Source: Plectrocnemia conspersa (taxonomy: Eukaryota; Arthropoda; Insecta; Trichoptera; Polycentropodidae). From it: a DNA stretch of 64,000 nucleotides. The DNA is taken from assembly GCA_009617715.1 (NCBI GenBank), contig VTFK01000035.1:930001-994000 (forward strand), in the 5' to 3' direction. Position numbers and translations under genes: made by a program. A model generated the notes under the pieces. That model had not been told where the DNA came from and did not search any database. It saw only the letters and a list, made by a program, of their open reading frames with translations. Positions 12,816 to 27,692 of the stretch are shown here, one piece after another (the first letter of the stretch is position 1; each line of letters opens with the position of its first letter).

Positions 12816-15414
12816 TTTAATAAAAGTGAAATATTTTATTATCGCTAGGATTAAAATATTTTAATCTTAGGAAAATAGATATATTATATAAGAACTATTT
12901 TTTTTTATAAAAACTAAAAAGACTATTACTGTGTAATAATCAATTGAGAATTTTTTTTTTAAGCAAAGACTTTTAAAAATAAAAGAAAGTCTATAGAAAA
13001 TTTATAGCTATTGTATTTGTTCCGTTACTTATGGATTATATTATTTTATCTTTGTGAAAAAAATATATAAAATGCTCAAATAGTTAATGAATCAGAAAAT
13101 ATGCAAAAAATCGTAAACATAAAATGAGAATATTTTAACTTAAAAATAAATTTATTAGTTATTAAAATCAACAGATGATTGAACATTAAAAATGGCTGGA
13201 TATTCGATTACTATTAAAAAAAATTTTTATGACATTATAAAATCGAATTTTACAACAGTATTTTAATAACTATTAAAAAATAAAGATGTACATAGCTATA
13301 TTAGGTAAAATAGTATAAATTAAACGTAGATAAGGGTAAATAAATGTGTTTAAGAAAATATGTATTGTATATAGATGTAAATTAACCGAATAAAATTAAA
13401 CTATTTTTCTAAATAAAATAAAGAAATATCATAATATAAGTATATGATTTTAATTTATTTAGATTTTATAATACTTAATAATAAATAAGCTGTTTTTGAA
13501 TTTTACATAAGTACAAAAACCCAAAATATAATTCAATAAGGATATCGAACTATTTAATTCACACAATTAGATTTATAAAAAATATAATTATAACTATCAG
13601 TACTTACATATAATAGATTTTGTAAATATTTCGGATAACTCACCTGAAACAAAAAAAAATATATTATTACATTATCTTTTTGGCAGAATACATTTTTTTG
13701 GTAATGTTATTTTTATGTTTTTATGATGTTCATTTTAAAAAATTTATAATTTACAATTTGGAAAACAATGATATATGTTTATTATACATAATATAATGCA
13801 TTTCAGATTGACCCGATACAAGTTAAAATTTTGGTTACCGCAAAAAGAAAGATTCTCGTTCAAGCATAAAGATGCTATCGCTGACGTTCGATTATAAAAT
13901 TTTGACATGAAGAAACGTGCAACGAAAATTATATTTTTTTACATTTTGCCCTTTAAAAAAATATATATTAATGTTATAATAAAATTCTAAAATGCATAAG
14001 CTCTCGTTGCTAAAAATTTCATATTGAAACTCGCAAAACACTGTCGTGTTAATTCATCAAATCGAACGAGTTGTCATCGTCAGATCGCAGACAGGTAATT
14101 GAGTGAAGGCATTTAGTTTACGGAGTTATTCAAATAAGGGTCGAGGCGGGTTGTCGTCAACCTTTTATGGGCAAGGCAATTACGGTCGGCATTCTTCATG
14201 ATGTGTTTTCGAATGGCACACGAAATTATTTTAACGTTAACCGTTGTTTCTACTTGAGCAAATGTCCGTGTCGTTAATCAAATTTTCTCAGCATATCTAA
14301 AAATATATCTGAGTTTATTTTTTACAATGTTTTTAAAAGCTTTTTAATGCGTATTATCGTCTTTCACGGTTGATTAAGCTCGATCCTTCAAGTTCTCGTT
14401 GTGCATTTAGTGATTGATTGATATTTCCTGTGCGATCGCTTACTCATTTTTTTTAGTATAAAAATGCTTATCAAATTTAACTTGGTGTTTCAATAAAAAA
14501 CACCTAAAAATATAGTAAATTATCCAAATTTATTAATTTTATATACTATATGAATATATATTTAGTTTTACTTTTTTAATTCAAGTTAAGGTAAAAAACT
14601 GTAATGTATACTAAATAACACAACGAGTGTCTATAATAATGAAAAGATCTATATAATAAAAAGATATATGAAAAAACTGCATGACAAACTCCAGCTTTTT
14701 AAATATTGGAAAAATAGTAAGTGTTAAATCGTTCAACCCATTGTTTGATATTATATAGTACATTTAAAATATAGATAATGATAAGAATAGGCTTAATGTG
14801 TTTTTATACAAACATGCGGTTAATAAATGCATTTCGTCATCGTTTATTCGCGTTAATAAAATAAAATCTAAAAATGAGGCAATACTAACGTATTTTCAAT
14901 TGGCACGCTGCAGAAATACACATGCACCGGATGACAGACGCGTAAAATAGGGGGTGGGGGTTGACAATACGTGCTATTTTTACAAAGTAAACCCGTTTAC
15001 CATTTGTTAAAATCATTCGCAGTTATCTGATATAATACAATTGTATGAAGTAGAACAAAGAAATTTATTTAAAGTGAGAAAGTATAAATATAATTTAATT
15101 TCACCTTATTTGTACACAATGATGCACCAAAGTATATTTCATGCAGGCGTCATAAATCCTTTTTAAACATTATACTATCAAAAGACACCCATAAACGTTT
15201 ATCGATCATCTCGCAGTGACTGGCGATATATCGCCGTATCGCCACTCTATCTCAGTCGATTTATCTCTTAGCAGGCGTCCGATCCAGACGTTTCAGGTCA
15301 TAAATAAAGATAGATTCAGGCGATAGGGTCATGATAGGCTGGACAAAAAGTCAAATATGGATATTGGTCCGTTGATGATGTTCTTAGCTGCAAGAATAAA
15401 ATAACGAGGACCAT
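12816..15414. other. Gene-free stretch
   Basis: AT-rich with GC-richer islands at about 13800-14280 and 14880-15000, and a block at 15170-15300 that contains the short palindrome GGCGATATATCGCC. No recognisable gene. Confidence 0.4.
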
Positions 15415-15732
15415 TTATAAAGTCTCATAGAGATATTGTGTACAGTCCTTGGCGCGCGTGACGAGGATCCGGTTGAGAAAGATGACACTGATGGACACTT
15501 CCTCGACGGATAAACCACGCGCGTTAAATTGCGTGACCTTACAAATATAAATCAAAGTTAAAATTTGAGCCGCGATTAATTTTCGGAACTCGTTTGTAAT
15601 GGGATACGGTGAGTCTATTTTGATTTCGTCGTTCTTGGAACTGTGATTTGCGTATCGGGAATTTGTTTGTGATGTTTTAAATAGGCGATAGGTGCTATTG
15701 ATGTATGTAATTGGCAAAAAACTAGGTGTCAA
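15415..15732 (-). CDS. Possible exon, unrecognised
   Basis: A 105-residue minus-strand frame lies in locally GC-richer DNA, especially over codons 50-100. That part reads as two amphipathic helices (around 'FRKLIAAQILTLIYICKV' and 'LSVEEVSISVIFLNRILVTR'), loosely reminiscent of an all-helical fold such as a cyclin box, but I cannot place it in a family. A possible GTAAGG donor and CACAG acceptor suggest it may be part of a spliced gene. No supporting neighbour exons are identified. Confidence 0.3.
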   Translation of the reverse strand: MTPSFLPITYINSTYRLFKTSQTNSRYANHSSKNDEIKIDSPYPITNEFRKLIAAQILTLIYICKVTQFNARGLSVEEVSISVIFLNRILVTRAKDCTQYLYETL

Positions 15733-18229
15733 TAGCGTTTGAGTAAAAGTAGCGGTTTTCCATAATATGTAATATTAAAAACTAGTAAAAATACTTTTTT
15801 ATTCAATTAATTATGTGATTGTAAATATATTATATAAATAAAGAACAGTTGGAATTATTATAAAAAAAAAATATTACTTTTAATTGGGATATCACATTGA
15901 AATAAAATTGAAACTGTGTTTTATTTTAATTTAAATATTATGAAATAAGGCTGAATGCTTTATATTCTATTATGAAATTTGTAGCTGCAGAATTTATTTT
16001 TTATTAATATAATATACTGTAAATGTGATTAATTATATTATTAGGTTGTAATAGCTTTTTTAACAAACTATATATTGAACTATACAACAAAGAATAAGAT
16101 ATCAATCAGTCCATATCAGTTTGTCTTTTGATTGATGGAATTTTTTAATGAAGACGTCGCAAAAACGCAGTCCCCTTTTCGAGGCCATAACCATTTAAGG
16201 CACCGAAGGTCGACGGCATCGTCGCCAACAATTTTCGAAAAACTACTTATCCTAGAATTTTACCAAATTGACCTCAGAAACTAAACGATCTCAAGAGATT
16301 CCATCAGAGAATAAATTCCCAACCAGTTTATAGATCTCAATCTCGGCGAACAATAATAAATTGACATCAATCTAATTGCCGTTTAATTCCAAGAAAGACT
16401 ACTGTAAATTAACTACAGTGTGGCTATACATTGTATACGTTAATAATATTTCCGTAAAAATCTTAAATTATTTGCTTTAAAATCAATTATTGAGCTAAAA
16501 GCTTATTAATAAACTCATTAAATTAATAAATTTATAATAAAATAAATTATTGCAAAAAGAAAAACTTTTTGTTATTTTATAAATTTATCTAATCGTTTTT
16601 TTAAATAATTTTTAGTACATATTGTATTGTGAGGAGAACGATACAATTATAAAAACTATAATTTATAATTTGATCTATTAAATTATGTGAGGTTAAACCA
16701 ATATCCATGAGAGACTTTGGTTTGGTTTAACAAAACATTGAAAATCATCATTTTAGGACAATTAAGAATCGATAAAACACATACGAAAGCTTCGCAGGCA
16801 TTCAAGAGCATTGAATCACCAAATAAACTCTTTAAACCATTCTGTTTTTGAAGTTCGAAATATGCATATAATAAATCACTATTACCGAATAATCATTATA
16901 AACGAACCTTTGTAGTGGACGGCCACATTGAAACGTAGACTTTCAGAAAGAGATTAAATGTGGAGCTAAACACTAATGCGATTGGCTCTCAACTGACTCA
17001 AATATCAAAAATATTCTATATATGTAGTGAAACAGTTTTTCAGGTTCTGTCTGAAAAAATCATACTTCATAAAAAAAGAAAGTATTTTTTGTTATGTAGG
17101 GGAGGGGATGGTATTATTTAACATCCTGTACCATACGGTCCGTCAGTACAGTGATAATACCGATCTTCACCTAACTCGGCTCATAGAAACTTGTCGTGGC
17201 AATAAGTTTATTAATAAATATGGAAAATGAAGTTACTGAAAATATTAAAAATAAACAGTAATCCCCCTCGAAAGCTTTCGTGATAAACTTTGAAAAAAAA
17301 TTTAAAAGCTAAAACTCTCCTTAAAATCTCATTAAAATCGTCTAAAAAATTATTTAACGACACGAAAAAACAACAGCAAAATCGGTGTACTTTATTAAAA
17401 TTTACTAATTAAAAAACTAATATTTTTTATAAAAATATGAAATTGTCAATATTGTCATATTTTATATATTGTTATTAATGTCTTTATAATTTAGATCAAA
17501 GAAATATATTATTATAACGAAGAAATTATATGTTTGTCAGTAACGCCCATTGAGCTGGATCATTCGATAATTTTTTTTAAACCAATTGATTTAAATATTT
17601 GTTACTATTTTGCAGAAAAAGTTAGTTTATACGCCGATTTTATATAGGCGCACGTGATGATTAAAGATTTGGATGGATTAGGAACATTTAAAAATACATA
17701 TTTCAAATGGATTTAAACAAAGGACAGTGTATATCAATAAAATGTGATAGTTACTCTAACTAAGAGAGCATAGTGACAGCGTTACCAAATCTTTACGTCA
17801 ATTTAAATTATGACTGACACGCAAAAAGCAATTTTTATTAGAATAGTAACTAACAACAACATAGTTTGATTCTGTCCTTAATCATTTCATTGTCGCAAAG
17901 ATCGAGTGTAGGAAAGAGCAAAAGCATGTATCCTATATCAAAAATAATATACATAAAAGCGTTAGCGTATTCACGACTCTTCTATCAAAATCATCTAAAA
18001 GTCTGAACTTGACTGTTAATATATTTCACGGATAAATGTGTTTATTATTGATATTTAAAATAAGTGATCTACATATGCATTAAACTGCCTCGCATTTATT
18101 GTAATATATATACACAAATAAATTTGGCCATCTCCCATATGATACGTACATATTGTATATATTATTAATTACGTATTCATATTGTATTTAATCAAATTAA
18201 TTATAAGTTAATTCATATTTATTTGTATT
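15733..18229. other. Gene-free stretch
   Basis: A GC-richer block at about 16140-16340 may be a conserved element or decayed exon. The 67-residue frame at 17027-17230 does not begin with ATG and has no recognisable motif. Otherwise AT-rich. Confidence 0.4.
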
Positions 18230-18239
18230 TATCGTCGGC

Positions 18240-18480
18240 TTTCTTTGAGGTCCGCACAACCTGATCCTTACGAATGAATGCGCCTCATCCGGCAACCATT
18301 TGGGCTCCGAGCCAGATTACAAGGAGCTAAAAAAGCTAACTGTAGTGCTTCACTGAAGATGTGATATATGCCGGTATGAGGGGATTGAACCCTACGATCG
18401 AGGTCCGTTAATCGGTCAGATCGAATCTGACGCGAGCATAATATAATAATATCTTGATGCATGCTTTTTAAGTAGACCTG
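18240..18480 (-). repeat. tRNA-like SINE element, second family
   Basis: On the minus strand a GGGTTCAATCCCC B-box-like motif (about 18378-18395) follows a 'ctgaccgattaacgg' segment. It continues into a GC-richer body ending near 18240. The composition differs sharply from the flanks. The 117-residue open frame over this region (18268-18621) is probably only this repeat read through. It differs from the 10.2 and 62.6 kb family. Confidence 0.45.
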
Positions 18481-21400
18481 AGTGATTAATCTTAGCGAGA
18501 ATAGTTGCCATAAATCATATGATAAATCACATTGACATTTTACCTCAACATGCAATTTTAATTTAATCGTCAATTTGTTAAGAATCTCATAAAAAAATGT
18601 GTTAAAGAAAAGGCTTTCCAATGCTTTAATATTAACGTTAAAAGGCGCTTCGATCGTTCATGGATCGACTTGCTGATGCTACATGTATTTCAAGCCCTTT
18701 CACTGATATAACTGCCATTCATTTTATATGTCATAAGTTTTTAAAAAACACCCACTAGAATACAGCATTAAACAAAATTTTAAATGAGGCTTGGATATTA
18801 GTTTTAAAGTTACAAATAATTTTATTAAGTATTAATTGTTGGAGAAATTTTATACTTTATATTTTTATATTTTATAGAAATTTACTTTAAAGAGCAAAAT
18901 CTGTCATTGAAATATTTTTATGTACTTTATTTTAAATATATAATGTATTATAACTATTATGTCTAAGAATTTCTCGATCAAATTTTTTGGTTAAGTTTGA
19001 AATTAACAGTTCAGAAAAACTTTAATTTGGGAAAAATATAACAATTAATATAAGATATAAAAACGCCAACAAAAAACCGTCCATTTTGTATAAAAAAAAA
19101 ATATTATTTAAACATAAAATTGAGCTTAATTAACGTAACGCATCCGTCGATTTACGTGATTGATAAGTTTCAGAAAATATTGCATATATTAAAATAACGT
19201 AATTCGAGGCATAGAATAGTATTAACGTGTACATTTTTAACGTTTATTTTACTTATATAAAGTAAACAAACAAAATCTTCAGCGACACGCGTGTACCTCA
19301 AAAAACAATTCACTGCATGGGCAGTGAGAGAGGTTCCAGATGCGCCACACGCGTGGAACAGAATATGTTTTATTTTGAGTATTTGAATTATATTTTATTA
19401 GAACTAAATATATTTTTATACAAAAAATGATTCTTAAAATAAATATTAAATATCTTTATATAATATTTTTGACTAATTTATTTTTTAAATATAGTTGCGA
19501 ATTTAATTTTTTAATACAAGCATTGAAAAAGAGATTTATTTTTCAAATTGAAATTTTATTTTAATTTTTATTTAAAAACGTTTTTAAAATTTTACAATTT
19601 AACCGTTTTGACACATTAGTATGTGATGCTCCATTGATTTTAAAATACCTCTGCAATTTTTAAAGAAATCTACAAAAAAAAATACTAATAATATTCATTG
19701 GCAGTGGAATAATATCGGCATATATTTTCACCGGTAGATATATATTTATACCTAGTGAAAATATAATTTATTTGACAGGTTCTAGTGAAATTATATGCTG
19801 CTCCAATGAAGCATATAAAAAAGCTACGCAAGTAGTAGTTTTTAACTGACAGTTGTGAACGACACTTGTTAGATTCTGCATAGCACCAGCAATTTTCGTA
19901 TGACGATATTAAATATTTGTATGACGATATATGACATGTTAAGGCCAAAATTTTGAAAAAAATCATTCGCGCAGTGATTCAATACAGTTCTACTTAAATT
20001 TACCATAAAAATTATATTTATACTAGCGAAAATATAATTTTACTGAAAAATAAACATTCAATGTGATGGTCGAAAATGTAGATTAGCTATTCAAACCATA
20101 ATTTAAAATTTAGGACACGATAACTGCCGTAGTTTTGATTATTACAGTAAATGTGTATAATGTATCAGAAAAAATATATTTTCACTGGCGATTTAGTAAA
20201 ATCATGTCCGCTTATAATTTAATCGGTTGATATATATTTCTAATGGTTATTTAATTAATTATTAAAAATATAATTGCTCTCACTTCTGTAAAAATTGCTA
20301 TAAGAGAATACAGTTGCAGAGATTTTACGTTAATATATCATATGATGAATTTCTTTACTTTTTGATGAATAAGCAGCATAATAAAATATCAAATTTACTG
20401 GTAGAATAAGTATATAACTTAAAAATATAAAACTTATATTTACAAAAATTTAAAAATATTTTCTAATAATAATTTATTTTATAAAGAAAAAAATTGATGC
20501 TACGACTTTTTCCATGAAATACAGAATTCTCTTTAGACAATTTAATTACTAATCAAAATTCTAGTGAAAAAGAAAATAAAAATAAAAAAAAAATATTTAT
20601 GGAATATTTTTAAAAAAATAAGTACCAATATTGAAAAAAAATAAATTAAAGGAAATAATTTCAGATAAATAAATTTAAATAAAAGCATAATGTTATTTTA
20701 TTTATTCTTGTATAGACATTCTAACACTAAAAATAATTTTACGTTCAGTAAAATATTTATTTAGTTTTTCTTAACGTAGATGATTAGTAAGATTTTAAAA
20801 AATTGCCAATATTATATACATATATTGAGAAGGAACGGCCCGAGAAAAAAATATCCTGCGGGACTCTGCTGGACTATAGAAAATAAAGGCATAAATATTA
20901 AAATGTAATAGGGTGTCTATATTTTTTTATTTAATTAAAATTTATTGGAATAATTAATAAGTAGAACAATTAAATCATGTTTCGAGACGTTTTTAGTTAT
21001 GTGTTTAAACCATTTTTTGAACGTCCAATCAAAATGGCAATTACTCCAATTTTTCTCAATAAAAATTTACTGTATGTACCCAAATAAAGACCACTTAATT
21101 GAACGAAACAGCTCATTCATACATTCCGTCGAATCAAGCGACAAAAAACGCATACATTTTCACAAACATCCGTTTTTTTACCCTCAATTATGTGATTAGT
21201 CGGAAAGTTTCTGAATTTCTAACGCCCATTTATGGGCGTAATGCGAGAAATTAATTCCAAATCACTCGCGATTAATGGGTGTAAATTGTCGGTCGAATAA
21301 CACATGTTTCTGAGCCGCTCTGTACCGCTAAGGCCTAATAAGGGCAACGTTTGCTATTATTGTAAATTATGACGTTGTCAAGACTGTGATATGAGTGATG

Positions 21401-24400
21401 GTGTCGAGTGAGAAATATATACTTGAATATATAAATATTTTATTACAATAATAATTCATATAATCTGTACAATCTTTTTTTTTATTTATAAATGACATGC
21501 GCAGATTTTACTTATTAATTAATCATATAACCTGGAATAATTAAAAATATATTCTGTTTTTAAACAGATGATTATTTTATTTATTTATTTCAAATAAATC
21601 AGACTACCCCAATATTAGAATACACAAAAAGAATGTTCATGATGAAAAATTCTAATCTTAGATATTCTTCCAATTCAAAAAACCCATTTAGAGATTGGGT
21701 AAACCTTTCTCCGCAACGATAAATGGTGCTTCCAAAAAGTTCGCTAAATTCACAGCTGCATTCAGACCAGGTAGTGAGAGTGATATATCGAAAAGGGACA
21801 GGAAATCCGTATTAACAGTCAGAAAGCTTTATGACGATAAGATAATTCTATTTCGATAACCAAACACATTTCGTTGCGGTATCCTCGAGCATTTGCAGGT
21901 TAGCAAAAAAATAAAAACGCGAGTATTTGTTTGCTGGATTAATTTAACAATGGGTCAAGAGTTCAACAATCAAGCATTTGATTATAAATTATTTTAATAA
22001 GATTTCATTTGAATATGAATAATTTGATTAGGTAATTATTAAGTAACAAAAAATATTTATTCATTATTTTTGCAAATATGAAAAGAGCATGAACAAAAAA
22101 GTGATTCATAAATAAAATATTACAAAATTTTCATTTAAAATTTTATGATGCTTTCAAGAGTTGACAAAAGTTGGCACTTTATAAAGTTTTTGTTAATTCT
22201 TTGACGCATACTAGAAATACATTTTTGTTGTCAACAATATATTGGGACGGGTGAGCCGTTTTCCGTGTTTTTACAATAAGTAAATTCGTATATTAAAATT
22301 GTCCCACGTTCATGGAAAAAAGGTCAAATAAGAGTGGTTGTAAAATATTTTTTTGCCATTTGTATTACATTTATTTGGTTTCATGACAAAATTTAATCTT
22401 GACTGTGGACTTTAAAATTATATATTATGACTAACATTAAATATTTTTTAAGTACAATTTTATAAAAATGACATTAGTTTTATTTGATATTTCGCTTCCA
22501 AAAACAATTTTTGATTTTATTCAGCTATGTGGTTATAAATATATGGTTTTAGGGGTAACTTTTGTGCAACGTTTAAAAAATTGATTTCCCAAAATAAAAT
22601 AGGGAACCCAACTTCAACTTTAAAAAACTATATTTAATATTTAAATGCTTAGTTTTTTCATGGCACTAAAAGCAAAATATAAGTCGAAAAAGATTCATTG
22701 AAAACGGAATGGAAATATTGCGTGAGTTTTTCCATAAAAGTCTAGGCGTTGAAATATATGTAATATAGTTAATTTTATTATTAAATATTATATAATACTA
22801 AGTCTCTAAAAATAACAAATAATATCATTATGTAAAAATTAAAGTGACAAAGGATCTAAGTGAGATTCTTATGATATATCACAAAATTAGAAATATGATT
22901 GTTATTTTTTATAATTAATTATAAGATAATAATGATTTGAGCCTATAGAGGAGTAATTTATGTTACATCAGGGGTCAGGATACGAAGCGTTAAGAGGACT
23001 GGGGCAAGTTTTTTTGCCGTATACTCACAGGCTATATCAGGATCACATCGGGGTCGGGTAATCGCTTCAGCTGAAGGAGATTTAAGGGTAAACCGTTTAG
23101 GGGTGTGAAGGATTAGGGGCGGTGCCGTGGAATTATTCGTCGGGCGCAAAATTGGTTTTCATGAAGAGGGTAAATTGAGGTCTCGGGGACCTTCTTCCGC
23201 TGAATTAATTTACACAAGCTCATAATAAACACATAGGGTTCGTACATTTTACATAATCGATCTAAAGATGCGACCCCGTGTCCTGAAAGAAAGCAAAAAA
23301 CAATATATCGTGGATTCAATGAAATTATACACAAAAAAATGTATTTTTAATGTCTTGTGTATATTTATTTAAAAAACTTATTAACAAATTTAAATGGAAG
23401 TTTAAAACATATGCTGTTTTTTTTTAAATGGTTGTACAAAGTGATAAAAAACGTATCGATACGATCATTGCCATTAGCCGGATGACTTTTTGACAAGATG
23501 ACCAAATTAATTGATCCATCATAAATGAGGCCGTGTTAAGATGATCCGAAATAAAAATATTTAAAGCGAAATTTTGAGCCGGATCAAATGGTAGAAGTAT
23601 TAAAAACAATATTTTAATTTATAATCAACAAGTTTTATGTTTATTTAATCTGAGAAAGAAACTACATACATATATCCGGTGAATTAATTGCCACAATCTT
23701 ATAGCAACATTCCGATCGAACATAAACCGAGCTTGTAAGGCATCAATCACAATTAAACCAGTTCTCTTTTTCATGTTTGTGTTTTTAGTTTTTATGGCAT
23801 CCCTTTGAGATTTAATCAACATCCCTTGCGAATGGTTTGACCTTGGATTTGACTAGAATCCGAAAAGTTTACGAGTGAATATAAATCACTGTCAGCAATT
23901 CAATTCTAGGGTTGAATGCTAAATTACACATTCCTATAATAAATAAATTTAGATGAACACAAAAAAAACATTTATTTAAACTTGTGATTTATTAAAAAAA
24001 AAAGAGAGATATATTAAATGAAGCTACTACATATTTTACGATTAGTAATTACTTAATTCGTTACTAAATAATAAACTTTTGCGGCAATAAAATTATTAAA
24101 AAACCGGTAATCAAACATTAGTCACTATATTTTAAATTAAGGTCTGCTTTGATATTGTTGTGTAAATTTTAAACGGATTTTTTTAATAAGTTATTTAGGT
24201 TTTTGATATGTGAGGGCTTGCGAATCGCGCTGTTTCTTACTTGAATTAAGTTTGCTGATGTTTCAACTACCAATGTGGGGGTCATCATCTAGGGCGTAAT
24301 CTTGACCTTATCAGCCACAGCAGAATTTTCAGCTCGTCTCGATTCGATCTTGTAATTTGTTATTTTTCTAATTTGTTTGTTTGTTTGTTACTAAGTGATA

Positions 24401-25043
24401 AACAAGTGCGTTTATTTTATAATAGCTATATTTAAAAGTATTTATATTTGCGTGAATATTGTTAAAATCTAATTGAGTTTGTCTTAAGACCGGTAATCAG
24501 GTATTTTCGCGTCATCTGTTTTATTTAGTGCTATTTTATTAAAATGCTTCCCTATAATTTTTTACAATTTTATTTTAAATTTTGGTTGTATCAACATTTA
24601 TGTAGTGATTTTCATCGAAAATGTGGTTTGCATTTTTCATCAGAGCATTCTATTTTTTTTGTGAAATCTTACGGTTTGTCTGACAAATGTAAATTTGATA
24701 TATTCCCTTTAATTCGTTTTTAATGTAAAATGGCTCCTATTTTATTTTGAGATTTAAAAATTGTCCTTACACCTTCTTAAGAAAGAATTCACTCACGTAT
24801 GGTAACTGTTAAATACCATTAAATTTTTATTTATATCTATTATTTAATATTATTTTTCTAGTGCAAATATTAGTTAGTTAAAAGGCATTTAATTTTTAAA
24901 TTACTTAAATTATTATTCATTATCTAAAAACATGTCGTCTACATATCAAATGCAAAATTTTGGTTTATTTCCAAAACTTTTTACTACTCTAATTTCGAAA
25001 TCTTTCATAAAAAGGGTACTAATTATAAGTGACAAAGGCGATG
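18481..25043. other. Long AT-rich gene-poor stretch
   Basis: No gene recognised. Locally GC-richer blocks at about 19120-19360, 20980-21410, 21690-21900, 22940-23330, 23430-23900 and 24200-24360 could be conserved non-coding elements or unrecognised exons. In 22958-23334 two overlapping minus-strand frames (63 and 73 codons) share DNA in different frames, so at most one can be real. Confidence 0.4.
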
Positions 25044-25051
25044 AATGCACC

Positions 25052-25307
25052 CAGTAGCGTAGTAGCTAGGGTATGTGCCGCCCGGAGCAATCCTTAAAAT
25101 TGCCGCCCCTCCCCCCCATACATTTTTTTGCAGGGTCATAAAATAATAAATTCATTATTGTTAAGCTCTTCCTATTCGTAGATTTACATAAATTTTAGTT
25201 TATTCAGGGTTAAGAGCCGCACTAGACGATTCCATCGCGAATATGCAACCCCCAAGCAAGTGCCGCCCGGGGCGTCCCTCCTCCACTCCCCCATAGCTAC
25301 GCCACTG
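25052..25307. mobile_element. hAT-like MITE with 8-bp target duplication
   Basis: A 256-bp GC-rich element starts CAGTAGCGTAG and ends with the complement of CAGTGGCGTAGC. Inverted subterminal blocks 'gtgccgcccgg' occur near both ends in direct orientation. The flanking 8-mers are aatgcacc (25044-25051) and ggtgcacc (25308-25315), identical at 6 of 8 positions. The CAG termini and 8-bp duplication fit the hAT superfamily. No coding capacity. Confidence 0.7.
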
Positions 25308-25869
25308 GGTGCACCCATAGGATCACCTCATTGAAAATGAAATAGGTTGAATTAAAACAGTAGTTTATGATAAAGTATTATATGTCTTTGTTTTTCTTTA
25401 AAAATTTTAACTGCTTCTGGTATTGGAATATTTGTATAAAGTTAAGTCAAAACTGAACAAAAGATTATAGTCAGATAATTATTTTTTAAAATATCTTAAT
25501 AATTGATATTAAATGATTTAATTTACTCACTTAGACATAGAAATTATTTGTACATACATAAACACAAAAACATATATTTTACATATATAATATGACAAAA
25601 ATAGTATCTTATGTATAATATATCTTGTGTTTTAAGGCTCAGTAACCAATATAATTACAAGAAAAGATTACATTATATTTTCAATGAACATTTGATTTCT
25701 TTAACATAATTATATACATAAAAAATACAAAAATGATAGTATGCAAAAGAACATGTACTCTATAAGTGTACACTTTATATATAAATTAAATAATATAGAT
25801 TAAACATACAACGTTAGTATAAATATTTGTGTACATACTAAACTTCATTTCACCTTTTTGTTTAATATA
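25308..25869. other. AT-rich gap
   Basis: Nothing recognisable. Confidence 0.4.
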
Positions 25870-26900
25870 ATAATATGTCAGGTACACACAATTTTAATGA
25901 CATTAAGCCTTTGACCTAAAAATATAAAAAATGGTAAAAAAACAGATTACGAATTTAACATTTAGTCCATTACAGCCTATAGATCATTGAAATTACAATT
26001 TAAAAAGATTTGGACACTATAATTTTTCAAGTACAAACATATTAAAAATTAACAAACTGTAATAAAGTCAAAATTATTAATCTAAGCTGATGTTCATCTT
26101 ATTTTATATTTGACTACACTCTAGATATAAAAAGTTCTACTGTATCCGATTATTTTAAAAGTTTCGCCTTTCAATCAGCTCCATTTTGATTTTTAATGTT
26201 TCCACTTTATCTTAAAGATGTGTTGTACACTCTATGAAGCACCAGGGCTGTGGTTAATATGAATCTCTTATATTCTTCCCTCATCTTTTGACAGCTTCTT
26301 CCATATTTATTGTGTAATATGTATCTGATTGTATTCACATTTATAGATTTCTAAAAAATCACATATACTAATTATTAACTAATATAAATTTTAAAATATA
26401 TATAAGCCATTAAGATAAATTTAATAAAATATAAATATTAATAAAACCTGTATATAAATAATCCACAGCATCTATTTTTAAAATGGCTTTTATTATATTT
26501 GCCTAGTATAGAATTGCAGACGTCGAGGTTTAGCCTGATGCTGAAAAAAAAACAAAAATTTTGGTTATGAATTTAACTAACAAGTTAGGGTAAAATTATG
26601 GTATTGATACAAACTTTTATACTGCATATATTCCTTTGAGGTCCATAGGTTAAACATTTAGTTTAACTATGTTTTTGAATTGTCATAGCTGTCATGTAAC
26701 ATGTAACACATGTAACTTGTGATATCATTAAGGCAGTAGTTTGGATGTGTAGCTGATTTAATTCTAGTTTTTTCTTCGTTAGTGCAGGAATATCATATAA
26801 ATATGAATGTTCATACTTTTAAATGCAGTTCTTTTACTGGACGTTATTAAATAAATGCGACGATGATTTTTATCAAACAGTCATAGATGACTTTTTACTA
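25870..26900 (-). repeat. Exon-bearing duplicated segment, copy A
   Basis: This segment is similar over most of its length to copy B (about 40960-41960) and copy C (about 43900-45060). Shared blocks include 'attacgaatt..acatttagtcca.tacag', 'gtaataaagtcaaaat', 'gcaccaggg' and 'tagaattgcag'. On the minus strand the copies keep splice-like borders: an acceptor, a block of about 90 nt ending in TATACAG/GT, then a second acceptor TTT(T/C)AG/AAATCTATA opening another exon-like block. Here the exon-like frames contain stops, so this copy looks decayed. It lies about 0.8 kb 3' of caspase gene 1. The source gene is not recognised. Confidence 0.55.
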
Positions 26901-27089
26901 ATTATATAATCTTAAATTTATAAACATTGTATACAAAAATATATTATACATTTAATTATGATTGTTTCATATCAATAAAAAATATAATTTTTGCCGCTGA
27001 TTGACAAACAAATAAATGATTTTAATGAGATAAATAAATATACTATTAAAATGCCACCCATAGTGACTAGTCCTAATGCTGCTTCCTAG

Positions 27090-27400
27090 AAAATCATTAA
27101 AGACTGCAAAACATAGATATGTGCTACCATTGTGTAATTATTTTTACACTGCACAATCAAACATTTAATTATTCGACCATTTACATGATTTAATCGGTTT
27201 TTACATATGATTTTGTTATTAAAAAAATGTTGCCTATTTATCAACTTTCAGGCAAATAAAATAATTTAGACATGCAATATCTATTGAATTCGTAAGAATA
27301 ATAAACACCTAAATTAAATAATTATTAAACATTATACCGAGCTTTGTGAGCCCTATGCACTTATGGGTACGTGTGCGTATGTGAGTCTATATTCACATAT
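27090..27400 (-). repeat. 3' flank shared with gene 2
   Basis: The sequence downstream of gene 1 (blocks 'agactgcaaaacata', 'tttacatgatttaatcgttttt', 'atatctatt.aattcg', 'gagccctat.c') matches 31430-31650 downstream of gene 2. It therefore belongs to the tandem-duplicated unit that contains the caspase gene. A TTTATT at 27482-27487 (AATAAA on the coding strand, about 206 nt past the stop) is a possible polyadenylation signal for gene 1. Confidence 0.6.
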
Positions 27401-27692
27401 CTATTGCGCTATTGCATACAAAAGATAATTCAAACATGAATACTTTTATTTGTGTAATATTATTTATAATACAATTACATATTTATTTTGATTATGCAGA
27501 TCTTCACCATCATAAATTATTCGCTTAAAACAGTGAAAAATATAATTTGATTAAAAAAGATTTTTCTCTAAAACACAAAGACAATAAAATAGTTCATGAT
27601 TGTGGTGGTACCGGCTGAAAAAAGTTAACTGCATTTTTAAATTTACGATTTACAAAAAAAAATAGTAATATGATAATATAAAATATTTTTTC

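Noticed and set aside
18268..18621. 117-codon minus-strand open frame
   Set aside because: Most of it lies over a tRNA-like SINE body; its translation has no family features.
22958..23334. Two overlapping minus-strand frames in a GC-richer block
   Set aside because: They overlap in different phases and no family or splice evidence favours either; kept only as a compositional note.
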